Source: Opitutia bacterium UBA7876 | GTDB lineage: Bacteria; Verrucomicrobiota; Verrucomicrobiia; Opitutales; Seribacteraceae | Direction: 5' to 3' | Assembly: GCA_002500665.1 (NCBI GenBank) | Contig: DLRY01000017.1 | Location: 1-64,000 of the forward strand | Length of the DNA: 64,000 nucleotides | Shown here: positions 53,619 through 62,068 of the stretch, piece after piece | Numbering within the stretch: the first letter of the stretch is position 1 | Layout: every line of letters starts with the position of its first letter | Notes under the pieces: model-generated | Databases searched by the model: none | What the model was told of the DNA's origin: nothing | The model's input: only the letters and a program-made list of their open reading frames with translations | Made by a program: the position numbers and the translations under genes

Positions 53619-55016
53619 ATGAAGGCAGGACTCAGCCGCAGAGACTTTCTTGCTTCCACGGGGATGGGAATGAGTCTCCTCGGGCTCGGCTTGCTCGGTG
53701 TCCGAGATGGAATGGCCAATCCCTTTCAGCCCCGCCCCTCCCATTTTCATGCCAAGGCCAAGCACGTCATTCACGTCTTTTGCAACGGTGGAGCCTCTCA
53801 GATCGATACTTTTGACCCCAAGCCCGTCCTAAGGAAATATGCGGGCAAGAGAATTCCCATCCACCTCAAGACCGAACGCGAGACCGGTGGGGCCTTCCCC
53901 TCGCCCTTCACCTTCAAGCAGTACGGGCAAAGCGGGATCCCCATCAGCGAGATCTTTCATCATCTTGGGGAACATGCGGACGACCTTTGCGTCATCCGTT
54001 CCATGCATACCAACGTGCCCAACCACGAGCCTTCCCTCATGATGCTCAACTGCGGGGATTCCATCCTTCCTCGTCCATCCATGGGGTCCTGGATCAATTA
54101 CGGCCTTGGCTCGGTCAACGACAACCTTCCGGGATTTATCGCCATGTGCCCCGGTGGCGTTCCCATTAAGGGAGGAGCCAACTGGAGATCCTCCTTTCTT
54201 CCCGGGATCTACCAAGGCACTCATATAGATACCAAGCACAAGGACCTGGAGAAGCTCATCGAGAACGTCCGCAACCGTCATCAAACCGATGCCTCCCAGC
54301 GCTCACAGATGGACCTGCTGGGAGAATTCAATCGGTTACATCTCCGTAAGCGCCCGGGGGATGCGGAGCTGCAGTCGCGCATCCACAACTACGAACTGGC
54401 CTATCGCATGCAGATGGAGGCGAGCGATGCCTTTGACCTTTCGCGGGAGCCGGAAAGTGTCCGGGAGGCCTACGGCAAATCGGTTCAAGGCCGCCAACTT
54501 CTTTTGGCCCGCAGGCTCGTCGAGCGGGGAGTCCGCTTCGTACAGCTCTACCATGGGGCGGGGCAGCCATGGGACGACCATGATGAAATTGAGAAGGGGC
54601 ACCGAAAGCTTGCCGGGGAAAGCTCGCAGGGTCTGGCCGCCCTCATCGGAGATCTTAAGCAAAGGGGTCTCCTGGACGAGACCCTCGTGGTGTGGGGAGG
54701 CGAATTCGGCAGAACCCCCACGGTCGAACTGCCAAAGCCCGGAGCCAACCAGGGCAAGGTCAACGGTCGCGACCACAACAACCACGGCTTCACCATGTTC
54801 CTTTGCGGGGGCGGGGCCAAGGGAGGTACGATTTACGGGGCGACGGACGAATTCGGCTTCGCGGCGGTCGAGGACAAGGTTCACGTGCATGACCTGCAGG
54901 CGACCATTCTTCACCTGCTGGGCCTCGACCACGAGCGGCTTACCTACCGATACTCGGGCCGGGATTTTCGCCTTACCGACGTCCACGGAAAGGTGGTTCC
55001 GGGCTTATTGGACTGA
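53619..55016 (+). CDS. DUF1501 family secreted protein
   Basis: A 465-residue DUF1501 protein with a Tat signal (LSRRDFLAST at about residues 5-14, then a hydrophobic run). Family motifs are NGGASQIDTFDPKP, LLLARRLVERGVRFVQLYH with a following GQPWDDHDE, WGGEFGRTPTVE, and the terminal DLQATILHLLGLDH and YSGRDFRLTDVHG. It starts three bases after the PSD1 stop. Compared with the two other DUF1501 proteins in the window it is closest in layout to the one at 15907, judged by eye. Confidence 0.93.
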   Translation: MKAGLSRRDFLASTGMGMSLLGLGLLGVRDGMANPFQPRPSHFHAKAKHVIHVFCNGGASQIDTFDPKPVLRKYAGKRIPIHLKTERETGGAFPSPFTFKQYGQSGIPISEIFHHLGEHADDLCVIRSMHTNVPNHEPSLMMLNCGDSILPRPSMGSWINYGLGSVNDNLPGFIAMCPGGVPIKGGANWRSSFLPGIYQGTHIDTKHKDLEKLIENVRNRHQTDASQRSQMDLLGEFNRLHLRKRPGDAELQSRIHNYELAYRMQMEASDAFDLSREPESVREAYGKSVQGRQLLLARRLVERGVRFVQLYHGAGQPWDDHDEIEKGHRKLAGESSQGLAALIGDLKQRGLLDETLVVWGGEFGRTPTVELPKPGANQGKVNGRDHNNHGFTMFLCGGGAKGGTIYGATDEFGFAAVEDKVHVHDLQATILHLLGLDHERLTYRYSGRDFRLTDVHGKVVPGLLD

Positions 55017-55214
55017 AAACCCCGAAGGTCGCTTATAAAATCCGTCCAAGTTTGTAATTCCAATTTCCGACCTCGCGCCTTAGCCTTTAGCCTTCTCCGC
55101 CTTTGCCTTGAGGTCCGTGGCTTCCCCTCGGCTTCCTACCGCCTTAATCCTAATTTCCGTTCAACCCGCTGAAAATAAAGTATAAGACCCTTTTGAACAA
55201 GATAGCGTCCATGC
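55017..55214 (+). promoter_or_regulatory. Intergenic region with presumed promoter of the DUF898/M48 pair
   Basis: No gene is supported in this 198-base gap. It contains a run of imperfect GCCTT units at about 55078-55112 and an AT-rich segment (about 55171-55200, with AAAGTATAAGA) just before the start at 55215, where a promoter would be expected. The exact boxes cannot be fixed. Confidence 0.3.
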
Positions 55215-56465
55215 ATGAAAATCTATCTTCACAAGGATGATTCGGGCCACGGACCCTTTACGATCGGGGAACTGAACGAGAGGGTCGAAACTGGGGAATT
55301 CTCCCCCGGCGACTTCGCCTGCCATGACGGCAAGAACTGGGTTCGGGTTGATGAAGTTCCGGGGTTTTCCCCTGTCGAAGGAACCAAGGCCCGGCCCGGC
55401 GAAGAATCATCCGTCCCTTCGTCTTTGAGCCACCTCGGCAGGAAGGAACCGAAGGCGCATCAGCTTGTCTTTCTTGGTACGGGTTCCGAATTTTTTGGTG
55501 TCTGGATAACCAACACTTTTCTGACCCTGTGTACCCTCGGCATTTATTCCGCCTGGGCCAAGGTGCGGCAGATCAATTACTTTTACGGAAATACTCTCCT
55601 GGACGGTTCATCCTTCTCCTTCGTTGCCAACCCCATATCCATCCTCAAGGGGCGTCTGATCGCCCTGGTATTCTTTGGGGCCTACCTCTACTTCCAGACG
55701 GTGGACCCCCTGATTTCGATATGGATCATGCTCGCCGTCTTGCCGTTCGTACCCCTACTAGTGGTCCGTTCCATGCGTTTTCGGATGCAGAATACCGAGT
55801 TTCGCGGCCTCCGTTTTAATTTTTCCGGGAGCGTGAGAAAGTCCTATGGGGTCTATCTGGGTGGCTTGATCCTTTCTTACATTACGGCCGGCATCCTTTT
55901 CCCATGGTGGGAGTGCCAGAAAAAACAGTTCCTGCTCGGCAACCTCAAATACGGTTCGGCCAACTTCCGGAGCTTACCTCAAGTCGGAGCCTTCTACAAG
56001 TGCGCTGGAATTTGCCTGCTTGCCTCCATCGGTGGCTTTGTCCTGCTCATGGTGGTTGCTATGGGAGTGGGTGCAATTTTTCCCATGGGCTCAGGTTCTG
56101 GCTCAGATATCATTCCCTTGGTCCTCGGACTGCTTTTTTATCTTTTTATAGGGGTCATGGCGGCCTACTGGTATACCTTTACTACCAATCACGTGGTCGA
56201 GGTTACCAGTCTGCCTTCCGTAGCCTTCCAGAGTCGCATGCTCACGGGTGAAGTCCTTGGTCTATGGATCACCAACATCCTCCTGCTTGCCGTTACGATC
56301 GGCTTGGCTACGCCCTGGGTCATGGTCCGCAACGCACGCTACCGGATCAGTCGCACGACCGTTTTGGCCGAGGACCTTGACTCTTTTGTCGCCGGGCAGG
56401 TCGAGAGAACTTCCGCCCTTGGGGAGGAGCTGGGGGAGACGATCGACCTGGACATAGGCATATGA
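55215..56465 (+). CDS. Membrane protein with GYF-like and DUF898 (YjgN-like) domains
   Basis: A 416-residue integral membrane protein. The N-terminal 50 residues form a GYF_2-like module (MKIYLHKDDSGHGPFTIGEL and CHDGKNWVRVDEVPGF) that usually binds proline-rich or membrane partners. From about residue 85 the DUF898 region has paired repeats built on GVWITNTFLTLCTLGIYSAWAK and LGLWITNILLLAVTIGLATPW, with about six to eight hydrophobic helices. The physiological role of DUF898 is unknown. The stop overlaps the start of an M48 protease gene (ATGA), so the two proteins are made together. Confidence 0.88.
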   Translation: MKIYLHKDDSGHGPFTIGELNERVETGEFSPGDFACHDGKNWVRVDEVPGFSPVEGTKARPGEESSVPSSLSHLGRKEPKAHQLVFLGTGSEFFGVWITNTFLTLCTLGIYSAWAKVRQINYFYGNTLLDGSSFSFVANPISILKGRLIALVFFGAYLYFQTVDPLISIWIMLAVLPFVPLLVVRSMRFRMQNTEFRGLRFNFSGSVRKSYGVYLGGLILSYITAGILFPWWECQKKQFLLGNLKYGSANFRSLPQVGAFYKCAGICLLASIGGFVLLMVVAMGVGAIFPMGSGSGSDIIPLVLGLLFYLFIGVMAAYWYTFTTNHVVEVTSLPSVAFQSRMLTGEVLGLWITNILLLAVTIGLATPWVMVRNARYRISRTTVLAEDLDSFVAGQVERTSALGEELGETIDLDIGI

Positions 56466-57490
56466 AGAGCGAGATAGGCGGCAAATATCATTATTCCGGT
56501 TCATCTCGGTCATCGGAGGCCAAAATGATTTGCACGCAAGGCGAGTTCCGTGTGCTCGACGAAGAGGGTAAGCAGCTTGCCGGCGCAAGGAGCAGGGAAG
56601 TGAAGGTTTCCTCCCGCTTGGGGAGCGTTCCCCGCATGGTCCGGTTTCCCGACCGCTCCTGTTTCGAAACCCCGGACAACGATGGCCTGGACGAGTGGCT
56701 GAAGGCTTCTGGCAGAGGAAGTGGCATCCTCTCGGTCCTTGAAGGAAAGTTGAGGTACGTCCTTTTACTGGGGCTGGCCACCATATTGCTGCTCTGGGCC
56801 TTCGTCGCCTATGGGATTCCTTCCTTGGCAAAAGTCGCCGCCCACCAGCTCCCGAGAGATTTTCTCGACGAGGCCTCGGATTTTACCCTCGAGACCCTGG
56901 ACGACCTGGTCCTTGAACCGAGTGAGCTGGAAGAGGACCGAAGAAAGGAAATCAGGAGCCTGGTCGATGCCACCTTCCCCTGGAAGGCGGAGACCGACTA
57001 CCAACTGCTTTTCCGGAGGGGAGGGGAAGACCTTGGAGCCAACGCCTTCGCTTTGCCCAATGGCGTCATCGTCTTCACCGACGAGCTTGTTGGGCTACTT
57101 GAATCGGATGAGGAGATCCTGGCCGTTTTCGCCCATGAGTATGGGCACGTGGTGGAGCGACATTCCCTGCGCCAGTTCCTTCAGGATTCAGCCGTTACCG
57201 TGCTCTCATTTCTCATTATAGGAGAGGCTACGGATACCCTGCAGGAGGCTCTAAACGCTCTTCCCGCAATCTTTCTCCACGGTGCGTACTCGCGGGAATT
57301 CGAGACCCATGCCGACGATTACGCCTTCCGCATGCTGTCGGAGGCGGGCCTTTCGCCCAAATCCCTCGGGGATGCTCTCCGGCGACTCGAGGAGGAGCAC
57401 GGGATGGGCGACGACATGCAGTATTTCTCCACTCATCCGCCTACCGAGGAAAGGATTCGGCGCGCCAATGAGGCCGAATGGCTGCCTTAA
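56462..57490 (+). CDS. M48-family membrane zinc metallopeptidase
   Basis: A 342-residue membrane-anchored protease. The zinc motif HEYGH is at 225-229 (histidines 225 and 229) and the third ligand is probably Glu281 in ETHADDYA. A membrane helix at about 100-120 (LLLGLATILLLWAFVAYGIP) divides a short N-terminal domain from the catalytic part. Relatives (HtpX, BepA, LoiP) degrade or handle misfolded membrane and outer-membrane proteins. Coupling to a DUF898 protein is a recurrent pairing in other bacteria in my recollection, which suggests a joint function in envelope maintenance. Confidence 0.92.
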   Translation: MKSEIGGKYHYSGSSRSSEAKMICTQGEFRVLDEEGKQLAGARSREVKVSSRLGSVPRMVRFPDRSCFETPDNDGLDEWLKASGRGSGILSVLEGKLRYVLLLGLATILLLWAFVAYGIPSLAKVAAHQLPRDFLDEASDFTLETLDDLVLEPSELEEDRRKEIRSLVDATFPWKAETDYQLLFRRGGEDLGANAFALPNGVIVFTDELVGLLESDEEILAVFAHEYGHVVERHSLRQFLQDSAVTVLSFLIIGEATDTLQEALNALPAIFLHGAYSREFETHADDYAFRMLSEAGLSPKSLGDALRRLEEEHGMGDDMQYFSTHPPTEERIRRANEAEWLP

Positions 57491-58117
57491 CGCTTAAGCT
57501 TTGCCCTGGAATCCGTGAAGACCGGCTCAGTCCAGGCGTAGTACTCGCCCAAGGAACCGTCCCCCCCTTTTTCGCGGCGGGTAACCTCGCACCGCAGGTA
57601 GGGCAGGTTGAACGGGCGGGACGCCCTTTGTCTCCGAGCTCGTCTGGATGACCTTCCCTCCAGGGCCAAAGAACTTGACCCAATAGCCGGTTTTGCCTTC
57701 CTTCAACTTACCTCCCGCAAGGATACGGGAGTACAATTCCTTGTTCGTGGCACTTTAGTCTTCCTCGATGGCATTTTTTGCAGGTTGCCGAACTACCTCC
57801 TTCAGTACGACCCCGGACGAGGAATAGAAGTCGCCTTTGGTCATCGCATGCGTGAGCGCCGGGAAGGACGGTTCCTCCGCCTGAACCATGACCCACCCAT
57901 GGCCCGGGTTAGACTTCTTGGCAGACCAATCGATAAAGTGATGAGCATCGTCGGAGCCCACTCCGAAAATGGTGATCCCTTGGGTCAGGAGGTCGTCCCA
58001 TAGTTGCTCCGTCGAGGGATGCCAGGGGGCCCCGAAATTATGAACCGAGGGATGAACGTTGTAGAGCTCGAAGAGGTAAAGCTTCTCGACCGGCATCTTA
58101 TCCCTGGCTTCTCCCAT
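57487..58117 (-). pseudogene. Decayed PHP-domain phosphoesterase-like gene, C-terminal remnant
   Basis: On the minus strand a recognisable PHP/phosphoesterase-like C-terminus appears in pieces. The first piece (from 58117) reads LYLFELYNVHPSVHNFG, GITIFGVGSDDAHHF and GDFYSSSGVVLKEV. It meets TAA at 57755-57757, and the same frame resumes with GGKLKEGKTGYWVKFFGPGG. The ending PYLRCEVTRREKGG to YYAWTEPVFTDSRA lies in another frame, so there is also a frameshift at about 57620-57665. A further in-frame TAA (58121-58123) directly precedes the remnant, and the N-terminal half with the first metal ligands is absent. The gene is therefore dead. Its end overlaps the M48 stop. Confidence 0.8.
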
Positions 58118-58228
58118 GTTTTAAAGCCATTCCGTCAATTCGGATTGATCGACCGCTCTGCACGCCTATGATGCGGGTGAAGATGGCCAACTCCTCCGCC
58201 TCCCCCTTTCCCGTCACTTCTTGACCCA

Positions 58229-59203
58229 TTGCCGCCCAAGCGCCAGTTTAACGTGAATTTTTGCTCCTTATTATTCCTTCTTGTCTCCCCTTTGGTTTCC
58301 CTTGCGGACGAGGAGGAACCGGTCGGAAACGATGAAGTCCGATGGCGCCAGATCGGCGATGCCAGCCTGGTCTACGTCAAGGACACCGAGGACTTGTTTA
58401 CCGGAAGGGTTATGGCATTCTGGCCCGATGGCTCGGCCCAAAAGCTCTACGGTATCAAGAATGGGGAAAGGGAAGGCTTGTGGACGGAGTGGTACGAGGA
58501 TGGTCAGAAGTTCAAGGAAGTTCACTGGAGGCAGGGAAAGAGGTACGGCAGGTCTAGCTGGTGGTATGAGAATGGCCGCAAATGGAAGGAGAACCACTTC
58601 GATGATGCAGGCAAGAGCCTCAGCATCGAGTTTTACGACAGTGGACCCAAGCTCAAGGAAATGCCTTGGAAGGACGGCAAACTCCACGGGAAGGGCAGGT
58701 ACTTCTACGAGAACGGTCAACCCCTGCGTGAGGTTACCTTCGATGGGGGCAAAAGGACGGGTCCCGTGGTTTATTGGCATCAGAATGGCCGCAAGTGGAA
58801 GGAATTCGCTCTTCTAAAGGGCAAAATGAACGGGGTTTATTCGCTTTGGCGGGAAAACGGCCAGCTTTGGAAGGAGTATGGCGTCAAGAACGACAAGTTG
58901 CATGGACGAAACACGATCTGGCAAACCAACGGAAGCAAGCTGAAGGAGGTTTTCTACGATGAAGGGCTACTGAGCGGTCCCTTGACGACTTGGTGGATAA
59001 ACGGAGCCATTCAGGAAAAGGGTTTTTTCAAGGAAGACCGCAAGGATGGGCTCTTTATGGGCTTTCATGAAAACGGAGCCAAGGCCTACGAGGCCCGCTT
59101 TCGAAACGGATCGAGGCTTTCCTTGGAAACGTGGTATCCGAGTGGGGAAAAGATCGGTGAGGAGGAGGTAGCTCCCGGTGAGGCTCCCCGGCTTGAGGAT
59201 TAG
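58229..59203 (+). CDS. Exported protein with MORN_2-type repeats
   Basis: A 324-residue protein with a hydrophobic signal (about residues 8-26) and about ten tandem repeats of 22-24 residues. The repeat theme is YENGQ or WHQNGRKWKE followed by a G-x-x-x-G turn, for example WYEDGQKFKEVHW, FYENGQPLREVTF, WHQNGRKWKEF and WRENGQLWKEYG. This is the MORN_2 / YwqK-like pattern; such proteins form extended beta structures of unclear role. The frame starts with TTG at 58229; a GTG at 58253 would give a shorter, more typical signal peptide. Neither has a ribosome site, so the start is open. Confidence 0.85.
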   Translation: MPPKRQFNVNFCSLLFLLVSPLVSLADEEEPVGNDEVRWRQIGDASLVYVKDTEDLFTGRVMAFWPDGSAQKLYGIKNGEREGLWTEWYEDGQKFKEVHWRQGKRYGRSSWWYENGRKWKENHFDDAGKSLSIEFYDSGPKLKEMPWKDGKLHGKGRYFYENGQPLREVTFDGGKRTGPVVYWHQNGRKWKEFALLKGKMNGVYSLWRENGQLWKEYGVKNDKLHGRNTIWQTNGSKLKEVFYDEGLLSGPLTTWWINGAIQEKGFFKEDRKDGLFMGFHENGAKAYEARFRNGSRLSLETWYPSGEKIGEEEVAPGEAPRLED

Positions 59204-59263
59204 GTTCGCCGTCTTTGCTTGTGGTTGCTTGACGATAAGCCGGGTACTTGATTTCGTTCTCTC

Positions 59264-60130
59264 ATGAAAGCTTTCCCTCTTCTTTTTCTTCCGCTTCTTT
59301 GCATAAACGGCGTGGAGCCGAAGAAAGACGTCTCCACTGATTTGCGGGTCATGAGCTTCAACGTCCGTCTCGGCGTGGCCAAGGACGGTCCCAATGCCTG
59401 GGACCTGCGCAAGGACCTCGTGGTAGAGACCGTCAAGCGTTTCGATCCAGACCTCCTGGGCACGCAGGAGACCTGGCCTTTTCAAGCCGCCTTCCTCAAG
59501 AAAGGCCTGCCGGGACATGCCTACTATGGTGTTGGCAGACAGGTCGATCCGACGACGGGGGAGCAGTGTGGTCTGATGTACCGCAAGGACCGGTTCGAGC
59601 AACTCGAAAAAGGGACCTTCTGGCTTTCCAAGACGCCGTCCAAGCCGGGGAGCAAGAGCTGGGATTCTTCCCTCCCGCGTATCGCAAGCTGGGTTAGGTT
59701 GACGGATAAGCGAGACCGCGGACGGGAGCTGGTTTTCATCAACACGCACTTCGATCACCGTGGAAGGCAGGCCCGGGAGGAAGCGGCCAAGATCATTCGC
59801 CGGCGCGTGACCGAGCTGGGGTCCGAGGCCCGGGTCGTGGTTACGGGGGATTTCAATGCGGCCGAGGGAAGCGCTCCCTACCGTGCCCTGCTTGCCCCGG
59901 ACGGCTCCGCCCCCGTCCTGCTCGATAGCTACCGAACGGCCCACCCCAAGCGCAGGGAGGGAGAAGGCACTTTCAGCGCCTGGAACGGGAGGCGCTCCGG
60001 AGGTCGGATCGACTGGGTTCTCCATACTTCCCATTACCGGACCACCTCCGCCTCTATAGACCGCAGTAACGACTCGGGCAGGTATCCTTCCGACCATTAT
60101 CCGGTTACCGCCGTCCTGAAGCCCCGCTAA
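59264..60130 (+). CDS. Secreted endonuclease/exonuclease/phosphatase-family hydrolase
   Basis: A 288-residue exported member of the EEP fold. The active-site set is complete: LRVMSFNVRL, LLGTQE (metal-binding Glu), NTHFDHRG, TGDFNAAE, RIDWVLH and a final SDHYPVTA. A short Sec signal is at about residues 1-15. Family members cleave phosphodiesters in nucleic acids, sphingomyelin or inositol phosphates; exported bacterial forms of this sort have unproven substrates. It stands alone, 60 bases after the repeat protein gene. Confidence 0.9.
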   Translation: MKAFPLLFLPLLCINGVEPKKDVSTDLRVMSFNVRLGVAKDGPNAWDLRKDLVVETVKRFDPDLLGTQETWPFQAAFLKKGLPGHAYYGVGRQVDPTTGEQCGLMYRKDRFEQLEKGTFWLSKTPSKPGSKSWDSSLPRIASWVRLTDKRDRGRELVFINTHFDHRGRQAREEAAKIIRRRVTELGSEARVVVTGDFNAAEGSAPYRALLAPDGSAPVLLDSYRTAHPKRREGEGTFSAWNGRRSGGRIDWVLHTSHYRTTSASIDRSNDSGRYPSDHYPVTAVLKPR

Positions 60131-60193
60131 AGGGCTTCCTGCACTCGAACTCCCCAGACCACGCACGCTTCGGCCAGTGAATCAATTTCCTTC

Positions 60194-60964
60194 TTGAGAA
60201 ATCCAGGCACGGAAAAAATCGTTCTACAGGCCAGTGGGCAAGGCAAAACCTGGCTGGGTTGCTCCTCGCTTGTGATTTTCGTCTTAGGAGTCGGGCTGAC
60301 CATGGTCTACGGCATAGGATCGGGAGCCTATTGCTTCCTTCTACTGATTGTCGTTGTCGTTTTTGGGCTGATGAATAACTCCAAGGAGAGTAACATAGTT
60401 CTGACTTACAGCTACGTTTCCGGTGGAACCGTCTTCCGCAAGGTCACCCAATGGGACAGGCTGGGCAGTGTTTGGATGGGTCAGTACGATCTTCTTTGGA
60501 AGGGAAGAAACGCAAAGGGAGGAAAGCCGTATACCTGCAAGACTGCCTACGGGCCCTTCGGACGGGAATGCCAGCATAACCAAAGGCACGTTTCCATCGA
60601 TCTCGCCATAGAGTGGATTGAGGCCCTCAGGGATGCTTCTTCCGAGACGGAGCGCCGGGAATTGATCCGCAAGTTCAGAGGCTCGGCTCCACGGAGCTTG
60701 AGCGCCATCGCCAGCCTTTCCCCTGAAGAGCAAGCCAAGGCCAACAAGCTGCTCAAGGAACTGAATAGCTTCAGCATCGGCTCGAGATACAGGAAGGAAA
60801 GAAAAATGGAGATCAGGCAATACTTCGCCAACAAGGGATGGGAGATTCCTCCAGCAACACCTCCCGCTTTGATGGAAGTGTTTTTCTATTTCTACGTCTT
60901 CATCCTTATTCCGGGTTGTTTGTTCGTTATCTTCTATATCCTTTTCAAGTACTGTCTTGCGTAG
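60194..60964 (+). CDS. Hypothetical membrane protein, first of a tandem paralog pair
   Basis: A 256-residue protein of unknown function with two N-terminal membrane helices (about 23-40 and 44-60), a soluble centre, and a final helix (about 228-250). The centre contains GRNAKGGKPYTCKTAYG, RHVSIDLAIEWIEALRD and RKMEIRQYFANKGWEIP. The next gene encodes a close copy. The start is TTG, aligned exactly with the ATG of the copy (CCTTCTTGAGAAA here, CCTTATGAGAAA there), which supports the unusual start codon. No enzymatic motif is visible. Confidence 0.8.
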   Translation: MRNPGTEKIVLQASGQGKTWLGCSSLVIFVLGVGLTMVYGIGSGAYCFLLLIVVVVFGLMNNSKESNIVLTYSYVSGGTVFRKVTQWDRLGSVWMGQYDLLWKGRNAKGGKPYTCKTAYGPFGRECQHNQRHVSIDLAIEWIEALRDASSETERRELIRKFRGSAPRSLSAIASLSPEEQAKANKLLKELNSFSIGSRYRKERKMEIRQYFANKGWEIPPATPPALMEVFFYFYVFILIPGCLFVIFYILFKYCLA

Positions 60965-61031
60965 TCCTTAGGGCCCGGACTCACTTGGACGAAGCCTATC
61001 CTTTCCAAACCCCTTTATCTCCTCCTTCCTT

Positions 61032-61787
61032 ATGAGAAAGCCTGATCCGGAACAAATCGTCCTTCAAGCCAGTGGATCAAAAAAAATCTGGCTGGTTTGT
61101 GCCTCCGTATTGATTTTAGTCCTGGGAGTTTTGCTGACCTTGGCCAACGGAATACAATCGGGCGCCTATTGTTTCTTCACGTTGATTTTCGTTATCATTG
61201 GCGGACTAGTCGACACCTCCAAAGGGTCCAACATAGTGCTGACCGGCAAAAGCATTTGCGGTGGTAAGATTTTTCGTAAAAGCACGGATTGGGACAGGCT
61301 GGGTAAGGTCTGGATGGCCCGGTACGACCTGGTTTGGAAGGGAAGGAATGCAAAGGGAGGAAAGCCGTATACCTGCAAGACGGCCTACGGCCAGTTTGGG
61401 CGGGAATGCAGGCACAACAACAGGCACGTTTCCATTGATCTTGCCCTCGAGTGGATCGAGGCTCTACGGGATGCCGGCTCCGAGGGCGAACGCCGCGAAT
61501 TGATCCGCAAGTTCATGGAGGCCACTCCACGGACTGTGCGCTCAATTGCCAGCCTTGCCCCGGATGAGCGAGCCAAGGCCGACAAGCTGCTCAAGGAGCT
61601 CCATGGCGGGAGTTCGCAAAATTGGAGGGAAAGAAAAATGGAGATCAGGCAATACTTTGCCAGCAAGGGATGGGCAATTCCTCAGAATGAGCCTTCCCCG
61701 GCGAAGCGTGTCTTTGGCTGCGTCATACTCATAGGAGTCTTGGTCTTCTGGGTTTTCTTTTTCGCTCTTATGTGTAGCCGAATGTAG
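61032..61787 (+). CDS. Hypothetical membrane protein, second of a tandem paralog pair
   Basis: A 251-residue paralog of the preceding gene, with the same two N-terminal helices, central block (GRNAKGGKPYTCKTAYG, RHVSIDLALEWIEALRD, RKMEIRQYFASKGWAIP) and C-terminal membrane helix. The central DNA is nearly identical between the copies (around 60496-60540 and 61336-61380), while the membrane helices and the 180-220 region differ, as after a recent duplication with divergence at the ends. The conserved Cys residues (TCKTAYG and GREC) may matter. The function is unknown. Confidence 0.85.
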   Translation: MRKPDPEQIVLQASGSKKIWLVCASVLILVLGVLLTLANGIQSGAYCFFTLIFVIIGGLVDTSKGSNIVLTGKSICGGKIFRKSTDWDRLGKVWMARYDLVWKGRNAKGGKPYTCKTAYGQFGRECRHNNRHVSIDLALEWIEALRDAGSEGERRELIRKFMEATPRTVRSIASLAPDERAKADKLLKELHGGSSQNWRERKMEIRQYFASKGWAIPQNEPSPAKRVFGCVILIGVLVFWVFFFALMCSRM

Positions 61788-61816
61788 GCTTTACCCCAAG
61801 TGCCAACGGTCGAAGA

Positions 61817-61890
61817 TGGTGCGGGCACCCGGGATCGAACCGGGGACACCAGCTTGGAAGGCTGGGGTTTTACCGCTAAACTATGCCCGC
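61817..61890 (-). tRNA. tRNA-Gly, anticodon TCC
   Basis: Read on the minus strand, a 74-base tRNA folds well: acceptor stem GCGGGCA with TGCCCGC, anticodon arm with loop CTTCCAA (anticodon TCC, glycine), T-arm CCCGG-TTCGATC-CCGGG and an encoded CCA end. The D-arm contains the usual AGTTTAGCGGTA. It lies between the second paralog gene and the last macroglobulin gene. Confidence 0.97.
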
Positions 61891-62068
61891 GACAATGAAG
61901 CTCTGACCTTTTAATGGGTTGACTGAGTTGGTCAAGTTGTAATTGCTTGCAGAAAAGACAAATCGAACGTTTTGGCTAAGTTGGCAGTCATAAGGTTTAC
62001 CGCTTGTGAAAGGGATGGGAATCCTGATCTTTGCGGATTGAAGTCTAACAATCAGGAAAAGGGAATCT

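Noticed and set aside
55078..55112. GCCTT-rich short tandem repeat
   Set aside because: Units are imperfect and few; no evidence for a functional array.
58967..60166. Minus-strand open frame of about 400 codons opposite the MORN-like and EEP genes
   Set aside because: Both genes below it have clear family motifs on the plus strand; the frame crosses their intergenic region without a promoter or product similarity.
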